Below are positions 27,447 to 36,672 of a DNA stretch of 64,000 bases, in pieces (position 1 is the stretch's first letter; every line of letters starts with the position of its first letter). Position numbers and translations under genes: made by a program. The stretch is taken from assembly GCF_046195335.1 (NCBI RefSeq), contig NZ_CP176093.1; one strand, written 5' to 3'. Origin of the DNA: Methanospirillum lacunae. GTDB lineage: Archaea > Halobacteriota > Methanomicrobia > Methanomicrobiales > Methanospirillaceae. The notes below the pieces were generated by a model. It did not search any database and was not told where the DNA came from. It was given only the letters and a program-made list of their open reading frames with translations.

Positions 27447-28394
27447 TTACAGGTATCCGAAGGACTTGAGGACGACATCAGGATTGACTGCCCCAACATG
27501 GTACACCTTGCCTTCAGTCAGTTCATTGATAGTGACTTCGGCTGGTGAGAAGAGTGAGGTATCAATCTGGTAGAAATCAAAGTTTGCTTCCTTGAATATG
27601 TCGTAGAACGGTTTGCCGTATCCCTTTGACTTGTTGCTTGGAATCTTATCGAGGTAGTCCTTGATCTCCGGTGCCTTCATAGTCAGGTTGATCTGGCCAT
27701 GGTAGATGGTTGCATCATTGGTGGTGCCCATCGCCTTGGTTGCATCTGCCTTTACCGGTGGAATAGGTGCACAGCCGATTGCTGCTGTGATCTTCTTGGT
27801 GTCAAAGCCGAGTTCATTCAGCTTGTAGATTGCAGTCTCAACACAACGTCCTGAAACCTGGATGGAACCGACAATGGATGCGGTTGGTGCGACAACTGCA
27901 CAGAGGTTCTCAACCTCGATACCACATTCCTTTGCGATCTTTTCCATGACTTCACCGTTTGGCAGATGATCTGATTCGAGTGCGATGACTGCATCGTCGC
28001 TCTCATCTTCGTATCCGATGACCTCAAAGGTGTGTTTTGGCTTGAGTGCAAGTGCACGTGCAGGACCTGAACCCATAGCAAAGTAATTGTTTACCTTTAC
28101 TGTCCATCCGGCCTTCTGTGCGCCAAGACAGGAGATTGCAGGAAAGTCAGTGCTGACTTCGATGAATGGCATCGGCACATCCTTGATCTGCCCCATCCTG
28201 AAGTTGACTTCTCCAAGACCTCCCATACAGATCTCGGTAAATGCCCGACCTGCTGCATAACCTCCAGCTACAGACACACCACAGTCCACAATCTTGGCAC
28301 CATTGTCAAGTTCATGGTATGCGACATTAAAATCTTCAGAATAGTTTGCGAGATTATCGAATATCTCAAGAGCTAATTCATTAACACTTATCAC
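27447..28394 (-). CDS. mch: Methenyltetrahydromethanopterin cyclohydrolase (315 aa)
   Basis: The protein is recognisable throughout as Mch, which interconverts N5-formyl- and N5,N10-methenyl-tetrahydromethanopterin in CO2-reducing methanogenesis. Conserved stretches include DCGVSVAGGYAAGRAF, CMGGLGEV and AIGCAPIPPVKAD, and the length is normal. The start is a GTG at 28394 with GGGGGTTC upstream; no ATG is available near this position. The Orc1/Cdc6 gene lies 78 bases upstream on the same strand. A T-run at 27417-27431 (read on this strand) may terminate it. Confidence 0.97.
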   Translation of the reverse strand: MISVNELALEIFDNLANYSEDFNVAYHELDNGAKIVDCGVSVAGGYAAGRAFTEICMGGLGEVNFRMGQIKDVPMPFIEVSTDFPAISCLGAQKAGWTVKVNNYFAMGSGPARALALKPKHTFEVIGYEDESDDAVIALESDHLPNGEVMEKIAKECGIEVENLCAVVAPTASIVGSIQVSGRCVETAIYKLNELGFDTKKITAAIGCAPIPPVKADATKAMGTTNDATIYHGQINLTMKAPEIKDYLDKIPSNKSKGYGKPFYDIFKEANFDFYQIDTSLFSPAEVTINELTEGKVYHVGAVNPDVVLKSFGYL

Positions 28395-28472
28395 GTTCGA
28401 ACCCCCATGGAGTACACTTACATCTGGGATGGAAGAGTATTGAAGACTTCGATTCCCTCTTTGAACGCCCTT

Positions 28473-29597
28473 TTATAGATATAAAAGAATTTTATCAGGA
28501 TCATACCGGAGATTGATCAGGCGTGTCCGTCCTCTTCCTTCCTTGAACTGAAGATTCAGCAGACGGAGGCTGTCCAGTTTCTGGACCATTTCATAAAATG
28601 ATGTATACCCGATTTTCAGGTCCTTTTTTGCAACCTCGAAGAGATCGCCGGTTGTAAGCTGCTCATCAGCCTTTGATGCCTTTGCAATCAGTTTAATGAG
28701 ATCTTTTTCTTCTGTACTTAAGGATTTGAGGCTGTACTGGAGATGGACATATTTTGAAACTTTATATGCTTCTCTGATATGCTCTCTGCTGATCTCACGT
28801 TCTGCTGCCATCTCTGCATTGAGTGCAGAGCGTTTCAGCATGTCAATGCCTACCCTGAGATCTCCTGCAGCCATCGTATGGGCAGTGATGATCCTCAGCA
28901 TATCATCAGGAAGAACACCCGGATAAAATCCCTGCAGTACCCGTTCACGAAGGATGTTAAAGATTTCAGCCTCTGCATAAGGAGGGAAGTAGATCTCGGT
29001 TGGGGAAAATACTGACCTGACCCTGCTGTCAATTTCCCGGGAGAGATCAACCTCCATATCTGAAATGATTACGATGACCCCGACTCGCGTTCCCGGATAT
29101 GCCTCATGTGACCTGAGGAGAATGTAGAGAATCTTGTTGAGTTCATTCTCAACCATCAGATAGTTTGCATCATCAAGGGCAACAACCACAACCCGGTTCT
29201 GCTCTATCATTGACTGGGCAATAGACTCAAAAACCCTTTTGAATGAATTTCCTGCAGCTGAAGGACCATGGCCTGTAAGTTTTTTATATATCTCTGAAAG
29301 AATTGAGAAGCGGGTATTTTCTATCTGACAGTTTACCTGAACCGGGACCATCATGGAATCAATGTCATCGAGATCGGAGAAGATCTTCCTCACTGATGTG
29401 GTCTTTCCAGTTCCGGGCGTTCCCTTGATGATGGCGTTGAGTGGCCTTCCTCCTTTCAGCCCTGGCCTCAGCAGGAACGAAAGTTCGCGCATCTGGTTTT
29501 CACGGTAATTAAACTGATCAGGAATATAATCTATCTCAAAAACGTCGGGGTCCCGGAAGAGGGTCTCGTCCCACATCAGTAAACTCTTCTTCGGCAT
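28473..29597 (-). CDS. Orc1/Cdc6 replication initiator (374 aa)
   Basis: An AAA+ domain with Walker A KGTPGTGKTTS (about residue 58) and Walker B VVVVALDDANYL, sensor motifs near 185-195, and a C-terminal winged-helix domain (about 300-374) identify an archaeal Orc1/Cdc6. These proteins bind origin recognition boxes and load MCM. The start MPKKSLLMWDETLF has GGGGAAGC just upstream. A TATA-like CTATATAAAGG sits only about 10 bases before this ATG, so a start at residue 8 (MWDETLF) on a near-leaderless transcript is possible. No origin-like repeats are visible beside the gene. Confidence 0.93.
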   Translation of the reverse strand: MPKKSLLMWDETLFRDPDVFEIDYIPDQFNYRENQMRELSFLLRPGLKGGRPLNAIIKGTPGTGKTTSVRKIFSDLDDIDSMMVPVQVNCQIENTRFSILSEIYKKLTGHGPSAAGNSFKRVFESIAQSMIEQNRVVVVALDDANYLMVENELNKILYILLRSHEAYPGTRVGVIVIISDMEVDLSREIDSRVRSVFSPTEIYFPPYAEAEIFNILRERVLQGFYPGVLPDDMLRIITAHTMAAGDLRVGIDMLKRSALNAEMAAEREISREHIREAYKVSKYVHLQYSLKSLSTEEKDLIKLIAKASKADEQLTTGDLFEVAKKDLKIGYTSFYEMVQKLDSLRLLNLQFKEGRGRTRLINLRYDPDKILLYL

Positions 29598-29724
29598 TGC
29601 TTCCCCTTTATATAGCGGCCGGATATTTGTCTGAATAAGGCCGGTGTTGATGATGTATTGGAGGCAGGATGACTATATTCTGTCGGTTAAATCTGATTAT
29701 TGGAGACTATGCTATCTGTTCTTC

Positions 29725-30891
29725 TCATGAGAGGAGCAAAGGGAGAAGGTCTGTCCCTTTCATCGTTCCAAAACCACCAGATACAGCTTCTGTCTCTGAG
29801 AATCTGGTGCATCCGTCTGTCTTTATTCCTCTGATAGCAAAGGGAACCGGATCCATGGTGTGTGTCTTCACTCGTATCGGGGTTGGATGATCAGGCAGAA
29901 CTGCAATCCTTCCATCAAACTCCTCCATGATGGTGCCAAGCATGGCATCCACCCGCTCGATAGCAAGAATCTTCTCTTTTAGATCTCCCATATGGCCTGC
30001 CTCGTCAGGAGCCTCGACATGGAGATAAAGAAAGTCCAAATGCCTGAGCGCATTTATCGTATACCGGGCCTTTGCATTATAGTCAGTGTCAAGAAATCCC
30101 GTTGCTCCCGGCACCCGTATGATCTCCATCCCTGCATATTTTGCGATACCATTGAGGAGATCCACTGCTGATATCATCCCACCAGAAATTCCCCATCTTT
30201 CTGAAAAGTGTGAAATTTCCGGTCTCTTACCGCTACTCCAGGGCCAGATGTGTGTTACCGGTTTTTTTCCTGCAGCAATCCGCTCCCGGTTTACCGGGTG
30301 ATCAGCAAAAACCCTGCTACTGATCTCCATGAGAGTGAGAATAAGTTCACAATCAGGTCCTTTTGGCAGCCAGGTCTCGATCTTCTGATCAACGATATCA
30401 TGGGGAGGTGTAGACTCTACTCCGCCTCCACTCGGGATGACCATCAGGTTCCGGTAGCTGACTCCGGGGTAAAAAATTGCAGTTTGTTGATTTGTACGTA
30501 TTATTTCTTCGTTCAGGCTCTCAAGCAGTGCTGCCCCTTCTTCACTACTGATATGTCCGGCAGAGAAGTCAGTCATCACTCCGTCTGTAATGGTAACAAG
30601 GTTGCATCGGTATGCCATATCAGCAGGTCCTAGGTCGATACCCATACTTGCAGCCTCCAGAGCACCTCTTCCTGTATAGCAGGTTTTCACATCATACCCG
30701 AGAACACCCAGATTCGCGATGTCACTTCCCGGTTGATATCCGTCAGGAACGGTTTTTAGCAGGCCCATCGCACCTTCCCGTGCAATCTGATCCATAAACG
30801 GGGTTTCAGCCACTTCAAGAGGTGTCTTTCCCCCGAGTTCTGCTATCGGCTCATCTGCCATACCGTCCCCGAGGACGATCAGATACTTCAT
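29725..30891 (-). CDS. apgM: 2,3-bisphosphoglycerate-independent phosphoglycerate mutase, archaeal type (388 aa)
   Basis: The N terminus MKYLIVLGDGMAD and the segment GSDIANLGVLGYD (with the phosphorylated Ser) are diagnostic of archaeal ApgM in the alkaline phosphatase superfamily. C-terminal metal ligands appear in EAPDEAGHMGD and VLPDHPTP. It interconverts 3- and 2-phosphoglycerate in glycolysis and gluconeogenesis. Its ATG overlaps the stop of the epimerase gene by four bases (ATGA), so the two genes are translationally coupled. Confidence 0.95.
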   Translation of the reverse strand: MKYLIVLGDGMADEPIAELGGKTPLEVAETPFMDQIAREGAMGLLKTVPDGYQPGSDIANLGVLGYDVKTCYTGRGALEAASMGIDLGPADMAYRCNLVTITDGVMTDFSAGHISSEEGAALLESLNEEIIRTNQQTAIFYPGVSYRNLMVIPSGGGVESTPPHDIVDQKIETWLPKGPDCELILTLMEISSRVFADHPVNRERIAAGKKPVTHIWPWSSGKRPEISHFSERWGISGGMISAVDLLNGIAKYAGMEIIRVPGATGFLDTDYNAKARYTINALRHLDFLYLHVEAPDEAGHMGDLKEKILAIERVDAMLGTIMEEFDGRIAVLPDHPTPIRVKTHTMDPVPFAIRGIKTDGCTRFSETEAVSGGFGTMKGTDLLPLLLS

Positions 30892-31826
30892 TCCTGCCCC
30901 GAAAGTGCTGCCCTGACTGCCAGCCTGACGCTCTCATGACTACCAATCGTTGGTGTGTATCCGAGAGACTTGAGTTTTTCAACCGAGAGTTGCATCTTTG
31001 GAACATCTCCGACCCAGCCCCTGCTTCCTCCGGTATACTTATAGGAGACCCCTGCAAGACCTGCTTCCTTTACCAGGATATCAGCAATGGTGGTCACATC
31101 GATCCAGTCTTCTGAGCCGATATTGTATGTGTTCACCTGATCGTTTGCATGGGCAATCACGTATGATATTGCTGCGACACAGGCAGTCACCTCAAGGTAT
31201 GATTTTGTCTGTTTTCCATCCCCAAGGATCTCAAGTTCTTTCGGATTTGCCCTGAGTTTTTTGATAAAGTCAGTAATAACCCCGTGACCGCTTCTCGGAC
31301 CGATGATGTTTGCGAATCTGAATATGTATCCCCTGACTCCGAAGCTGTGGCAATATGCAGATATCAAGGCTTCACATGCGAGTTTTGCTGCACCATACAC
31401 TGATACCGGTTCCATGGGGGTGTAGGTTTCAGGTGTCGGGATAACGGTTGCTTCTCCGTACACGGTGGAAGTAGATGTGAAGACGATCTCAGGGATTTTG
31501 TGTAATCTGATCGCTTCGAGCACCCGGTGGGTTGCGATGATGGTATTGTTGAGTTGTGCGTCAGGGGTTACTGCACTCTCCCGAACATCAGGATCTGCGG
31601 CGATATGCCATACCCGGTCAGCTCCTGCACATACATCCTGCCATCCGGGTTCGAGCAGATTTGCCCTGATAAATTTAACAGCTCCTGAATCGAGGTGTCT
31701 GCTAATGAAACGCAGGTCTCCGGCAAGGAGGGCATCGATCACCACAACCTCATCTCCCTGCGCTACGAGGTGATCAACGATATGAGATCCGATGAATCCG
31801 GCTCCGCCGGTTACGATACTACGCAT
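30888..31826 (-). CDS. NAD-dependent sugar-nucleotide epimerase/dehydratase (312 aa)
   Basis: This is an extended short-chain dehydrogenase: Rossmann motif TGGAGFIGSH at residue 7, STSTVYG, and the catalytic YGAAK. It resembles UDP-glucose 4-epimerases and related enzymes that supply sugars for surface glycans; the exact substrate cannot be read from sequence. The ATG at 31826 follows a purine-rich AGGAGAGG. It is transcribed divergently from the methanogenesis marker 12 gene, with 39 bases between starts, and overlaps apgM by four bases. Confidence 0.9.
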   Translation of the reverse strand: MRSIVTGGAGFIGSHIVDHLVAQGDEVVVIDALLAGDLRFISRHLDSGAVKFIRANLLEPGWQDVCAGADRVWHIAADPDVRESAVTPDAQLNNTIIATHRVLEAIRLHKIPEIVFTSTSTVYGEATVIPTPETYTPMEPVSVYGAAKLACEALISAYCHSFGVRGYIFRFANIIGPRSGHGVITDFIKKLRANPKELEILGDGKQTKSYLEVTACVAAISYVIAHANDQVNTYNIGSEDWIDVTTIADILVKEAGLAGVSYKYTGGSRGWVGDVPKMQLSVEKLKSLGYTPTIGSHESVRLAVRAALSGQE

Positions 31827-31865
31827 TCATACAAATATTCCTCTCCTTCTACCTAAGCGTAAGCC

Positions 31866-32762
31866 ATGTTCATAGGGATCGATCACGGAACAACAGCCAT
31901 GCGGTTTGCAGGAGCGGATGCCTGTTTTAAAATACCGCGTAAGGAAGCGACCGGATTTAACATGACCGATCTCGCACGCCTCACTCCTCATAATACTCTG
32001 GATGATATTGAAGGGATTGCAGTAACCTACTCGATGGGAGATAACTTCTCGGCAATTACAAACATCGAGAATCTGAAAAACCGGGGCCTTGTCAGCCGGG
32101 AGGGCGCCGGTGAACATACCGGTGGTGGTACCCGGGTGTTCGATGAGATTAAGAGAAGTGGCATTTCTGCAGTAGCCATTCCCGGGCTTCACCGTGGTTC
32201 TCCCACTGATCCCAGATTCAAGGCCTATTCCCATCAGGCAAGTCCTGAAAAGATTGGGATTGCTTTTGAAGTGAGCCGGCATCTGGGGCCTGACTGCATA
32301 ATCTGTGATATCAGCTCCAATACTGTTTCATTGCTGGTAAAAGACGGACGTATTGTTGGAGGACTTGATGCCTGTCTCTTTGCACCTGGCAGGGTTCATG
32401 GTGCACTTGATCTTGATGCTATCAGGGCAATTGACACCGGAACTATCTCTGCAAATGATGCCTTTCTGCAGGCAGGTGTGGGAAAGACGTTGCCAGATGA
32501 TCAGCAGATCCCTGCCCTTGCCATGTTTGCAGCAATGGAATGTGCATCTCTGGCTCTCTTATCTCCCGGAGCACCGGTTGCCCTTTGTGGAAGTCTAGCA
32601 GAGGCAGTGGAACCGGGAGTGACCCAGCTTCTTGGTACCCGGCCCCTTGTTCTTGATGAGTGGACTGCAGCACGGGGTCTTGCATCGATTGCAGAATCGG
32701 TTTTCAAAGATAAGGTATCTGATATTATTGGAATTCCGGTGGATCTAACTCCAATCAATTGA
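31866..32762 (+). CDS. Methanogenesis marker protein 12 (298 aa)
   Basis: The start MFIGIDHGTTAMRF (ASKHA/BadF-like ATPase phosphate-1 motif) together with CDISSNTVSLLVKDGR and ALCGSLAEAV-type C-terminal motifs fit the methanogenesis marker 12 family, conserved in methanogens but without an established biochemical role. The kinase-like fold suggests ATP binding. The very short divergent spacer to the epimerase leaves little room for a leader. Confidence 0.88.
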   Translation: MFIGIDHGTTAMRFAGADACFKIPRKEATGFNMTDLARLTPHNTLDDIEGIAVTYSMGDNFSAITNIENLKNRGLVSREGAGEHTGGGTRVFDEIKRSGISAVAIPGLHRGSPTDPRFKAYSHQASPEKIGIAFEVSRHLGPDCIICDISSNTVSLLVKDGRIVGGLDACLFAPGRVHGALDLDAIRAIDTGTISANDAFLQAGVGKTLPDDQQIPALAMFAAMECASLALLSPGAPVALCGSLAEAVEPGVTQLLGTRPLVLDEWTAARGLASIAESVFKDKVSDIIGIPVDLTPIN

Positions 32763-32858
32763 GGAGTTTTTTGTTCCCTCATGTATGGTTACTTGATAAA
32801 CATTGATAACCGAAGGGGATACTGAATAAAGTGAACAATCTATTGGTTGTGATAAGAT

Positions 32859-33062
32859 ATGATTGAGGATATTCAGTATGTGTATAATAGTACCGGTCAA
32901 AAGACTGCAGTTATTGTTCCCATAGAAATCTGGGAGAGAGTCGGAGACATCCAGCCTGGAAAAAGAACTCATGATCTAACTCGATATTATGGTGCATATC
33001 TTGATTATATCTCCGAATCTGATACTGTTGCCAAGGTGGTCAGGGAAGACTGGGAACGTTAA
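32859..33062 (+). CDS. Putative VapB-type antitoxin (67 aa)
   Basis: A small protein beginning MIEDIQYVYNSTGQKTAVIVPIEIWERV, which matches the style of archaeal antitoxins that precede PIN-domain toxins: a short beta N terminus (Q-x-x-x-x-x-x-G-x-x-x-A-V-x-x-P) and a helical C-terminal tail. A GTGAT-like Shine-Dalgarno precedes it. The stop overlaps the start of a PIN-domain remnant (TAATG). The antitoxin frame is intact although the toxin is broken. Confidence 0.7.
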   Translation: MIEDIQYVYNSTGQKTAVIVPIEIWERVGDIQPGKRTHDLTRYYGAYLDYISESDTVAKVVREDWER

Positions 33063-33439
33063 TGGATCAGTACCTTATCAATACCAATATTCTCGTCCAT
33101 ATTCTCACATATGATATCCCTTCTGAAACCAATTCACGGATGAGTGAGATTTACTCTGGCGGTTTCTCGATCTCAATTATATCAAAAACCGAATTGCTTG
33201 GATAAAGGAATAATACCCCTGATGGGCATGCAACTGCCTGAGAACTGATTCAAAAGGTTGACATCCCCTTTTGATCAGGTTGCTGATATCGCAATAAACC
33301 TACGTCAGAATTATTCTATCCGTCTTCCTGATGCGATTATTGCCGCAACTGTAACTATATGCGGACAATTTTGGTTACTAGAAATGTGAAAGATTTCCGG
33401 GGAATTGAGGAACTCTCGATGCACAATCCTTTTGGATAA
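33062..33439 (+). pseudogene. Decayed PIN-domain toxin (VapC-like)
   Basis: The frame opens as MDQYLINTNILVHIL, a PIN-domain N terminus (with Asn where Asp is usual, NTNIL instead of DTNIL), and stops at 33203-33205. Further downstream, in shifted frames, come DIAINLRQNYSIRLPDAIIAAT and then LVTRNVKDFRGIEEL ending NPFG at 33437-33439, which are the conserved middle and C terminus of VapC. At least two stops and frameshifts separate them, so no functional RNase is made. Confidence 0.85.
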
Positions 33440-33611
33440 GTTTTACACTTAAGTTTTTTTGGTCGACTGCTTACTCTGACAGTCTTTGCCTTCTTATTAG
33501 ATACTTTATACTTTAGCTGTGTTTAGTTACCCCTTTATCTTTCGGGATCACCTATTAACTTTCAGGAATCAGGTATCAGTTCTGAAAAGCGACATTTTGG
33601 AGATAACTGCC

Positions 33612-34580
33612 ATGTCGGGTAGATACAAATCAGGTGTCCAGAAAAAAATTTTATTATCTTTCTCTCTTCTTCTCCTCGTACTGGCACTTAGTACCCAGGT
33701 ATCTAGTACAGTGCCTGATCCGGCAACAAACATGACTGTCCCCCATGCGGTAATCACCGTGGGTGTCTATGTGATTGATTTCAAGCAATTTGACATTCAG
33801 GAAGGGACATGTGAGGTCGATTTTTATCTTCACTTGGAATCAGACACACCGGTCACCATCAATGATATCGAACTGATGAACGGGGATATCATTTCAGCAG
33901 ATCTGACTCACAGCACACCAAATGACAAGTTCTACCGGGTGCATGCAACTGTGAGCACTGATCTCACTCTCCAGAATTATCCTTTTGATTATGAGACCAT
34001 CAGAATTGAGATAGAACCTAAAGATCTCTATGAGAATGAAGCAATTTTTGTCATTGATACCATCAAAACAGGTATTGACCCGTCTGAAAAGATAGATGGC
34101 TGGTCTTTTGTGAACGTGAGCTCAAAAGTTGATAGCCAGATCTTTCCGGGCGATGGGGCAGCATACTCCCGGGCTGTCTTCAATTTTACGATGAAAAGAG
34201 AAGCCCTCTCTAATGTACTGAAATTCTTTCTGCCCATATTTCTCATTGTCCTCGTCTCCCTTTTTTCATTATTGATGAAAGTGACTTCCCGCCTGAGCCT
34301 GAATTCCTCCATGTTTCTTGCAGCCGTCCTTATTCACTGGCGTGTTGTCAGTGAGATTCCGAACCTGTCGTACGGAGTTTTTCTTGACATTTTTATGGTC
34401 ATCACGTATGCGACCCTGATAATGGTGTTGATATCAGGAATCCTCAGAATACATTTCACAGACAGTGGCAAGATAACTCAGGCTGAACTGGTGCACCGCA
34501 TTTCAATATGGTTTATCCCGGCCTTTTGTCTGTTGAATTATCTCTGGCTTTTTTATACCCTTCGCACTGTAACATCCTAA
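33612..34580 (+). CDS. Pentameric ligand-gated ion channel homologue (322 aa)
   Basis: The ATG at 33612 is chosen because GGAGAT precedes it and a signal peptide follows (residues about 12-36). Residues 40-195 are a beta-rich extracellular domain with the motif YPFDYETIRIEIE, typical of the Cys-loop receptor ligand domain; the vertebrate-type disulfide loop is absent, as in prokaryotic homologues. Four membrane segments follow: LKFFLPIFLIVLVSLFSLLM, the pore-like SLNSSMFLAAVLIHW ending near the PNLSYG loop, DIFMVITYATLIMVLIS, and a C-terminal IWFIPAFCLLNYLWLFY. This is the layout of pLGICs such as GLIC and ELIC. Ligand and ion selectivity are unknown. It is a single gene with no operon partner. 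Confidence 0.82.
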   Translation: MSGRYKSGVQKKILLSFSLLLLVLALSTQVSSTVPDPATNMTVPHAVITVGVYVIDFKQFDIQEGTCEVDFYLHLESDTPVTINDIELMNGDIISADLTHSTPNDKFYRVHATVSTDLTLQNYPFDYETIRIEIEPKDLYENEAIFVIDTIKTGIDPSEKIDGWSFVNVSSKVDSQIFPGDGAAYSRAVFNFTMKREALSNVLKFFLPIFLIVLVSLFSLLMKVTSRLSLNSSMFLAAVLIHWRVVSEIPNLSYGVFLDIFMVITYATLIMVLISGILRIHFTDSGKITQAELVHRISIWFIPAFCLLNYLWLFYTLRTVTS

Positions 34581-34711
34581 TATCCGGTTTCTGTTAATAA
34601 ATGAGCCCTTTATCACCTCTTAAATTCAAATTTGGCGATTTTAATGTGTATCTGTACCTGAGTGACTGGGTTTTATATGATTAATCGTGTAAAATATACT
34701 CGGGATTTCTC

Positions 34712-35254
34712 TTGAGAGAACTACGAATACACGGAAGAGGTGGTCAGGGCTCGGTCACGGCTGCCGAACTGATCGCGGTAGCGGCCTTCAAAAGTGGCGT
34801 CTACTCCCAGGCATTCCCGGCTTTTGGTGTCGAGAGACGCGGAGCTCCGGTCCAGGCATTTGTCAGGTTCTCAGATAATAAGATCAGGCTCCGGAGCCAG
34901 ATCTACGAACCTGATTATGTCATTGTACAGGACAGTACTCTCATCAAGGATGTGAATGTCTTCTCCGGGATGAAAGAGGGCGGCATCGTCCTCATTAACA
35001 CAGAGAAGGGTCTTGATTCACCGGTGCCTGCTGGCGTTAAGCTGATCCAGATTGATGCAACCAAGATGGCACTTGAGATTCTTGGTGTTCCAATAACCAA
35101 TACCACCCTTATGGGTGCATTTGCAGCGTTAAGTGGGGAAATTTCACTTGATGCACTTGAAGAAGCAGTGCGTGAACGTTTCTCCGGATCTCTGGCAGAT
35201 AAGAATGTGAATGCTGCGCGTGCAGCCTTTGATCTGATTAAGGGAGGTGCCTGA
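34712..35254 (+). CDS. porC: Pyruvate:ferredoxin oxidoreductase, gamma subunit (180 aa)
   Basis: Begins RELRIHGRGGQGSVTAAELIA and contains FGVERRGAPVQAFVR, the hallmarks of the gamma subunit of 2-oxoacid:ferredoxin oxidoreductases. The start appears to be TTG at 34712: an in-frame stop lies at 34682 and no ATG or GTG occurs between. Its stop overlaps the ATG of the ferredoxin subunit (TGATG). The order gamma-delta-alpha-beta is that of por operons. The enzyme makes pyruvate from acetyl-CoA and CO2 in autotrophic methanogens. Confidence 0.92.
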   Translation: MRELRIHGRGGQGSVTAAELIAVAAFKSGVYSQAFPAFGVERRGAPVQAFVRFSDNKIRLRSQIYEPDYVIVQDSTLIKDVNVFSGMKEGGIVLINTEKGLDSPVPAGVKLIQIDATKMALEILGVPITNTTLMGAFAALSGEISLDALEEAVRERFSGSLADKNVNAARAAFDLIKGGA

Positions 35255-35511
35255 TGGCTCTTCGTATTGGGTGTGCAGCAGCACCCGGGCAGGCTCAGGA
35301 GAACAAGACCGGTTCATGGAGGGTGTTCAAGCCAGTCTATGATCATGAGAAATGTACCGGTTGCAGTATGTGCCAGCTGGTCTGCCCTGAAGGCTGTGTT
35401 CATCCTCAAGATAAAAAGTTTGCACCAGATTATGACTTCTGTAAAGGCTGTGGTCTTTGTGCAGCAGAATGTCCTGTAAGTGCGATTACGATGATCAAGG
35501 AGGAGAAGTAA
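35254..35511 (+). CDS. porD: Pyruvate:ferredoxin oxidoreductase, delta (ferredoxin) subunit (85 aa)
   Basis: Carries two 4Fe-4S motifs, CTGCSMCQLVCPEGC and CKGCGLCAAECP, in the spacing of PorD. It passes electrons between the TPP-containing catalytic subunits and external ferredoxin. Its ATG overlaps the porC stop, and its TAA is followed immediately by the porA ATG. Confidence 0.95.
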   Translation: MALRIGCAAAPGQAQENKTGSWRVFKPVYDHEKCTGCSMCQLVCPEGCVHPQDKKFAPDYDFCKGCGLCAAECPVSAITMIKEEK

Positions 35512-36672
35512 ATGAAGGGAATTCTTGAAGGATCGCACGCAGCCGCTGAGGCAGCAAAGCTCTGCAGGCCTGATGTAGTTTCTGCATATCCAATCACCCC
35601 TCAGACTCATATCGTAGAGCGGCTCGCCGAGATGGTAGCCGACGGAGAACTGGACAGTGAATACATCTGTGTAGAGAGTGAGTTCTCTGCCTTGTCTGCA
35701 TGTCTTGGTGCATCAGCAGCAGGCTCACGGGTGTACTCTGCAACCTCTTCACAAGGTCTGCTCCTCATGACCGAAGTCTGCTTCAACGTGGCCGGAATGC
35801 GTCAGCCAATCGTTATGTCTATCGCAAACCGTGCAGTAGGAGCACCACTCTCGATCTGGAACGATCAGCAGGACTCTATTGCTCTTCGTGACTGTGGCTG
35901 GATTCAGATCTACGCCGAGGATGCACAGGAAATTCATGATTTCCACTACATCGCGTACAAGGTTGCAGAAGACCATGATGTTCTTCTTCCGGTCTTTATC
36001 TGCTTTGACGGGTTCATCCTCTCTCACACCTACGAGCCGGTGGATATGCCCACACAGGCTGAAGTAGATGCATTCCTGCCTCCATACAAGCCGTATAACA
36101 TGCTTGATGCAAAGAATCCAATCAGCATGGGCATGTATGCAACACCTGAATACTACATGGAATTCAGGTACGAGATAGACCAGGCAATGGTCAGGTCTCT
36201 TGATGTCATCAGAAGAGTCGGCAAAGAGTTTGGCCAGAAGTTCGGACGAGATTACAGCAATCTTGTCGAGGCATACAAGCTTGAAGATGCTGAAGTGGCT
36301 ATTGTCGCACTTGGGTCTGTTAGTGGAACCATCAAGGACGCCATTGATGAGATGAGGGCTGACGGCAAGAAGGTTGGTCTTCTCAGGTTAATTGTGTTCA
36401 GACCATTTCCGGCAGAAGATGTTAAGAAGGCACTATCAGGGATCAAAAAGGTTGGTGTCTTTGAGAAGAACCTCTCAATCGGTGCCCGGATGAAAGGTGC
36501 TGTCGGGTACGAAGTCAAGGATGCAGTCAATGACTCATCAGTGTCTGTGCTCAGTTATGTTGCCGGACTTGGTGGCAGGGATATTACCATAGCGGATATT
36601 AAAAAGATGGTCGGAGAGATTGAAGCAGGAAGAGGAGATTGCTTCTTAGGCCTTCGTGAGGAGTTGATCTGA
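35512..36672 (+). CDS. porA: Pyruvate:ferredoxin oxidoreductase, alpha subunit (386 aa)
   Basis: Full-length alpha subunit: the N-terminal segment AYPITPQTHIVERLAE and the ESEFSALSACLGASAAGSR region are typical of the pyrimidine-binding domain of the family, and VYSATSSQGLLLMTEV follows. The C-terminal transketolase-like domain begins near residue 255. It directly abuts porD upstream and porB downstream, with no intergenic bases. Confidence 0.95.
   Translation: MKGILEGSHAAAEAAKLCRPDVVSAYPITPQTHIVERLAEMVADGELDSEYICVESEFSALSACLGASAAGSRVYSATSSQGLLLMTEVCFNVAGMRQPIVMSIANRAVGAPLSIWNDQQDSIALRDCGWIQIYAEDAQEIHDFHYIAYKVAEDHDVLLPVFICFDGFILSHTYEPVDMPTQAEVDAFLPPYKPYNMLDAKNPISMGMYATPEYYMEFRYEIDQAMVRSLDVIRRVGKEFGQKFGRDYSNLVEAYKLEDAEVAIVALGSVSGTIKDAIDEMRADGKKVGLLRLIVFRPFPAEDVKKALSGIKKVGVFEKNLSIGARMKGAVGYEVKDAVNDSSVSVLSYVAGLGGRDITIADIKKMVGEIEAGRGDCFLGLREELI

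Noticed and set aside
29598..29724. Replication origin next to Orc1/Cdc6
   Set aside because: Only 127 bases are intergenic and I saw no repeated origin recognition boxes or long AT-rich unwinding element.
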